Of a stretch of DNA of 62,385 bases, positions 60,020-62,385 are shown one piece after another. The position numbers were made by a program, and so were the translations under genes. This DNA is from a virus. The notes under the pieces are model-generated. The model did no database searches, was not told the DNA's origin, and saw only the letters and a list, made by a program, of their open reading frames with translations. The stretch is taken from the IMG/VR virus record IMGVR_UViG_3300034106_004872, positions 1 through 62,385 of that record; one strand, given 5' to 3'. How positions within the stretch are numbered: position 1 is the stretch's first letter; each line of letters opens with the position of its first letter.

Positions 60020-60088
60020 ATGCTCTACTCCCACAACGCCATCACCCCTGCACCCCTCCCCCACCGCATCCGCTTTGCGGACGATTGA
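60020..60088 (+). pseudogene. Truncated start of a tail-fibre assembly-type gene
   Basis: A 22-codon GC-rich frame (MLYSHNAITPAPLPHRIRFADD) resembles the conserved N-terminus of small cyanophage or Synechococcus fibre-assembly proteins (A-x-L-P-x-R-I-R-x-x-D-G). It stops at 60086-60088 exactly where the AT-rich phage backbone and a TTGACA promoter begin, so it looks like the broken end of an imported module. The similarity is recalled, not searched. Confidence 0.45.
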
Positions 60089-60113
60089 CACTTTACTAAA
60101 ATACTGCTAGACT
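60085..60113 (+). promoter_or_regulatory. Sigma70-type promoter
   Basis: TTGACA (60085-60090), 17-bp spacer, TAGACT (60108-60113). Confidence 0.75.
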
Positions 60114-60119
60114 AGGTTT

Positions 60120-60200
60120 GTCTCCGTTGAAGATGAGAATCTAAGCTTCTATAGGACACCTGAAGAACCGTCCACACCATCCCCTACAAGGGGATTTTTT
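60120..60200 (+). ncRNA. Candidate small RNA (about 81 nt)
   Basis: A predicted transcription start near 60120 and the terminator at 60179-60200 bracket an 81-nt stretch without a credible ORF (ATG AGA ATC then stop). Short stems such as GGAC/GTCC occur. It may be a small RNA or an attenuated leader of uvsW. Confidence 0.4.
60179..60200 (+). terminator. Intrinsic terminator
   Basis: ATCCCCT (60179-60185) pairs with AGGGGAT (60189-60195), 3-base loop, followed by a T-tract of six. It lies between the upstream promoter and the uvsW promoter. Confidence 0.85.
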
Positions 60201-60202
60201 AT

Positions 60203-60211
60203 TGCTATAAT
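60203..60211 (+). promoter_or_regulatory. Extended -10 promoter of uvsW
   Basis: TGCTATAAT: TATAAT with TG extension (60206-60211), 23 bases before the ATG at 60235. No good -35. Confidence 0.6.
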
Positions 60212-60234
60212 ACGTGAAGTCAACCAATCACCCC

Positions 60235-61464
60235 ATGATTCAGTTTCGTCCTCATCAGCAAAGTGCTCTTGACATGCTCTCCAAATATTCCAGAGGTGTT
60301 GTCTGTGCCGTGACTGGTGCAGGTAAGACTCTGATTGGTATCGGAGATACTATTCGTGAGTATAAGAAGTCTCAGCATCAAACTGTTGTTGTGATTTCTC
60401 CACGAATCCTGTTGACTTCTCAGTTGTGTTCGGATTACATCAAGTACATTAATAATGCTCACATTCTTCATGTGCATTCTGGTGATACTGATCATTTCTG
60501 CACTACCAGTCCTAAGATGATTCGTGAATGGCATGAGAATGTTGAAGGTCATAAACTGATCTTTACAACGTATCATTCTCTTCATCGTCTGATTGAGTCT
60601 GGTATTGAAATTGATACCGTTCATATGGATGAGGCACATAATTCCGTTCGTAAGGATTTCTTTCCTTATGTGGAGCAATTGTCTCAGAAGTCCAAGCGAT
60701 TCTATTCTTATACTGCAACTCCAAAGTATTCTAATGTTTACAACAAACCTGGTATGAACTGGAGTCATGTGTATGGTCAAATGATTACGAATATTTCTGC
60801 TTCTGATATGGTTAAGGAGGGATTCATTGTTCCTCCACAAATCAATACTCAGGAAAGGAATGTTGTTCGTAATAAAGAATTTGGTGCAGAACATGATTGC
60901 ATGACTCTTCTGGATACTATTCTGAATGAAGAGAACATGGAAAAGGTTCTGGTTGCAGCACCGAATACTAAGGTAATGATTCGTATGCTTGCCGAAACTG
61001 ATTTTATGACTGAGATTCAGTCTCATGGTTATGAGATTCTGTGGATTACTGCTAAGCATGGTGCATTCATTAACAATCAAAAAGTCAAGCGTGATGTATT
61101 CTTTGAAACTCTCAAGGAATACGGTGCAGATTCTACCAAGAAGTTTGTTCTTCTTCACTACTCCATTCTTTCTGAGGGTATTGATTGCCCAGGATTGACC
61201 TCCTGCATCCTCATGAGGAACATGGACTATACTTCTATGGTGCAAACCATTGGGCGTGTGGTGCGCCTTCATCCAGAGGATTCTAGGCGTCTCTCAGAGG
61301 GGTCTCTGACTCCTGGTAAAACCGAAGATTATGTGAAATCCTATGGTTTTATTCATGTTCCGGTGTATGCTAATACTGGGATTGCAACCGCACGACGACT
61401 GCAATCTGTTGCTGATATGGCATTTGTTCAGGGGCAACCTGTAATTTCTACAATTAACAAGTGA
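60235..61464 (+). CDS. uvsW: UvsW-type DNA helicase
   Basis: A 409-aa SF2 helicase; the ATG at 60235 is preferred because a GTG at 60214 lies only a few bases after the -10 of the promoter. Motif I GAGKT is at residues 28-32, motif II DEAH at 132-135, motif III YSYTATP near 163-169, and SEGIDCPGLTSCILMRN plus QTIGRVVR form motifs V/VI. In T4 UvsW rewinds and branch-migrates recombination intermediates and unwinds R-loops, which helps the switch from origin- to recombination-dependent replication. Own promoter. Confidence 0.93.
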   Translation: MIQFRPHQQSALDMLSKYSRGVVCAVTGAGKTLIGIGDTIREYKKSQHQTVVVISPRILLTSQLCSDYIKYINNAHILHVHSGDTDHFCTTSPKMIREWHENVEGHKLIFTTYHSLHRLIESGIEIDTVHMDEAHNSVRKDFFPYVEQLSQKSKRFYSYTATPKYSNVYNKPGMNWSHVYGQMITNISASDMVKEGFIVPPQINTQERNVVRNKEFGAEHDCMTLLDTILNEENMEKVLVAAPNTKVMIRMLAETDFMTEIQSHGYEILWITAKHGAFINNQKVKRDVFFETLKEYGADSTKKFVLLHYSILSEGIDCPGLTSCILMRNMDYTSMVQTIGRVVRLHPEDSRRLSEGSLTPGKTEDYVKSYGFIHVPVYANTGIATARRLQSVADMAFVQGQPVISTINK

Positions 61465-61474
61465 GGTTTAAATT

Positions 61475-61615
61475 ATGAAGCATCGTGTTACTTGCATGGT
61501 CAGTGGTCAAACTTTCTATGTTGACTGTTATGCCCGCAATCGTCAAGAGGCAATTCAAGTTGCTCTTGCACAATATCCGAATGCACGGGTAATGTCCTCT
61601 ACAATTATCTACTGA
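61475..61615 (+). CDS. Small conserved-type protein (46 aa)
   Basis: MKHRVTCMVSGQTFYVDCYARNRQEAIQVALAQYPNARVMSSTIIY: a short beta-alpha protein. It resembles small cyanophage proteins in which a beta-hairpin precedes a helix with A-L-A-x-Y-P. It overlaps the next gene by one base (TGATG). Probably one operon with uvsW and the next four genes. Function unknown. Confidence 0.6.
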   Translation: MKHRVTCMVSGQTFYVDCYARNRQEAIQVALAQYPNARVMSSTIIY

Positions 61616-61848
61616 TGAACACTCAAAACGAAGGTATTCTGAATCCGAAACCTGGAGATCCAAATGGATATGTAAGTAAGGATATGGAATGGGCAGCAGT
61701 TCCTTGTGGAAATAAGTTTATTATTGTTCACAAGGGACAGCAAGTTCATACTACTAACAACTATAAGACTGCAAAGACTTATATTGAAAAACAAGTTAAA
61801 ATGTCCAGAAAGAAAACCACATCTAGTCTTGAAAACTTCCTAAAATGA
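61615..61848 (+). CDS. Conserved-type small protein (77 aa)
   Basis: MNTQNEGILNPKPGDPNGYVSKDMEWAAVPCGNKFIIVHKGQQVHTTNNYKTAKTYIEKQ. Polar and mixed alpha/beta, with a basic C-terminus (KMSRKKTTSS). Starts within the preceding stop and ends with an ATGA overlap to the next gene. No function recognised. Confidence 0.6.
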   Translation: MNTQNEGILNPKPGDPNGYVSKDMEWAAVPCGNKFIIVHKGQQVHTTNNYKTAKTYIEKQVKMSRKKTTSSLENFLK

Positions 61849-62048
61849 AAAAAGCACTTCTTATTCCATTCATTGTTCTTTGCAACAATCCTGTTTTTGC
61901 AGAAGACATGATGATTCGTATAAATGTCAATCGTGTTTGTGCCACAGTTGTTGGTATTCCTTATGCATCTGATAATTTCTCAGATGATGAATGGAGGAAA
62001 TTTAAGAATTGTGTTCGTTTCATGAGGAAGTTTGATGGTATTGAGTAG
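61845..62048 (+). CDS. Small secreted protein with signal peptide (67 aa)
   Basis: MKKALLIPFIVLCNNPVFAEDMMIRINVNR begins with KK and a short hydrophobic core, and A19-E20 after VFA fits signal peptidase cleavage. The mature part has two Cys and an amphipathic helix (DDEWRKFKNCVRFMRKF). It would be exported to the periplasm of the host. ATGA overlap with the preceding gene. Function unknown. Confidence 0.62.
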   Translation: MKKALLIPFIVLCNNPVFAEDMMIRINVNRVCATVVGIPYASDNFSDDEWRKFKNCVRFMRKFDGIE

Positions 62049-62244
62049 TTTTTCTTGTACATCTGATGCTCCTTATGATAGACATACCTATGAAATCACT
62101 CTAAAAAATGATACAAAGGTAATTTTTGATAACTGGGAGGATACTCAGGTGTATTGGTGGCAGCATTGTCAGATTCCAGATTTTTTGGATCTTATAAATG
62201 TTATAGATAAGAAGAAATCCAAATCTAAAGGATTTGGTGCATAA
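62035..62244 (+). CDS. Conserved-type small protein (69 aa)
   Basis: The ATG at 62035 overlaps the end of the preceding gene by 14 bases; a later start is possible. The core HTYEITLKNDTKVIFDNWEDTQVYWWQHCQIPDFLDLINVIDKKKSKSKGFG contains a Trp-rich middle and a basic end. I recall similar small proteins in T4-like cyanophages; no function is known to me. Confidence 0.58.
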   Translation: MVLSSFSCTSDAPYDRHTYEITLKNDTKVIFDNWEDTQVYWWQHCQIPDFLDLINVIDKKKSKSKGFGA

Positions 62245-62258
62245 AATCTGAAATCACT

Positions 62259-62385
62259 ATGACCTATTACTACGCCTGGTTTGCACTCTTTGCAATTGTT
62301 GCCTATCTTATAGCAACAGACAATTCCATAGCGAGGGCATTTTATATGCTGACACAACTTGCAAGAGTGCAATACGAAAAGGTTA
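62259..62385 (+). CDS. Small membrane protein, cut by the window edge
   Basis: MTYYYAWFALFAIVAYLIATDNSIARAFYMLTQLARVQYEK... One transmembrane segment (about 4-20) followed by a short amphipathic region. The frame is open at 62385, so the C-terminus lies outside the window. Similar small membrane proteins occur near uvsW in cyanophages. Confidence 0.58.
   Translation, partial: MTYYYAWFALFAIVAYLIATDNSIARAFYMLTQLARVQYEKV

Noticed and set aside
60220-61272. Long minus-strand ORF of 350 codons opposite uvsW
   Set aside because: It lies entirely inside uvsW, which has clear helicase motifs. The reverse frame has a composition expected from its antisense and no recognisable domain or start signal.

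Overview
The window is a piece of an AT-rich genome of a T4-like myovirus infecting marine unicellular cyanobacteria (a cyanomyovirus of Synechococcus or Prochlorococcus). The case rests on T4 core genes in tight, overlapping order (gp33, gp59, gp32, gp53, gp48, gp4, gp54, gp26, gp51, a gp27/gp5 hub, uvsW), on T4-type late promoters (NATAAATA and NCTAAATA) in front of virion genes, and on genes typical of cyanophages (talC transaldolase, phoH, thyX, glutaredoxin, DUF1825, DUF4278, 2OG-Fe(II) oxygenases, a lipid desaturase, many NNFFG/GIGTTNP-repeat fibres). No photosystem gene lies in this window.

Layout. 1-9120: end of an upstream gene, membrane micropeptides, two fibre genes, then an accessory block (GNAT-like protein, three-His-box desaturase, LpxH-like phosphoesterase, TalC, HNH nuclease, sulfotransferase, GT9-like glycosyltransferase). 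9148-14443: a 975-residue repeat fibre, a tandemly duplicated virion gene pair and a small repeat protein. 14458-21683: glutaredoxin, conserved small genes, a predicted glutamine riboswitch in front of two tiny genes, thyX, phoH, a PD-(D/E)XK nuclease, gp33, gp59, a DUF1825 gene and gp32, with sigma70-type promoters and compact terminators. 21682-24316 (minus strand): gp53, gp48, an unknown protein and gp4. 24357-34220: central baseplate and hub (gp54, gp26, gp51, two tape-measure-like proteins, the second with lysozyme-like and M23 peptidase domains, gp27, a lysozyme-less gp5 and a separate beta-helix spike protein). 34249-45916: large fibres, including a 1783-residue fibre with collagen-like GPPGPPG blocks, a probable chaperone, a glycine-rich adhesin, and two prolyl-4-hydroxylase-like oxygenases. 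45913-46895: sigma70 promoters, a Phd-like antitoxin and three tRNA or tRNA-like genes, the last interrupted by a 199-nt group I intron at the cyanobacterial trnL(UAA) position, followed by an HNH homing-endonuclease gene. 48019-60088: a 2018-residue structural protein, a collar-domain protein, a third repeat fibre, and a GC-rich lectin-like gene with a truncated neighbour that looks foreign. 60085-62385: a candidate small RNA, uvsW, and small conserved genes, the last cut by the window edge.

How it fits together: early and middle genes (replication, recombination, nucleotide supply, RNA control) are read from sigma70-like promoters with 17-bp spacers. Virion genes are read from late promoters, which probably need the gp33 co-activator encoded here. 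The fibre genes share interchangeable modules, which suggests receptor-range variation by recombination. The accessory enzymes probably redirect host carbon flow and modify lipids, glycans or phage proteins. The tRNAs favour codons common in this AT-rich genome (AUA, UUA).

The observations most worth a second look are the intron-split tRNA with its adjacent HNH gene, the riboswitch over tiny genes, the collagen-like fibre next to two hydroxylase-like genes, and the shared cassettes among fibre genes. All assignments were made by reading the sequence; no database search was run.
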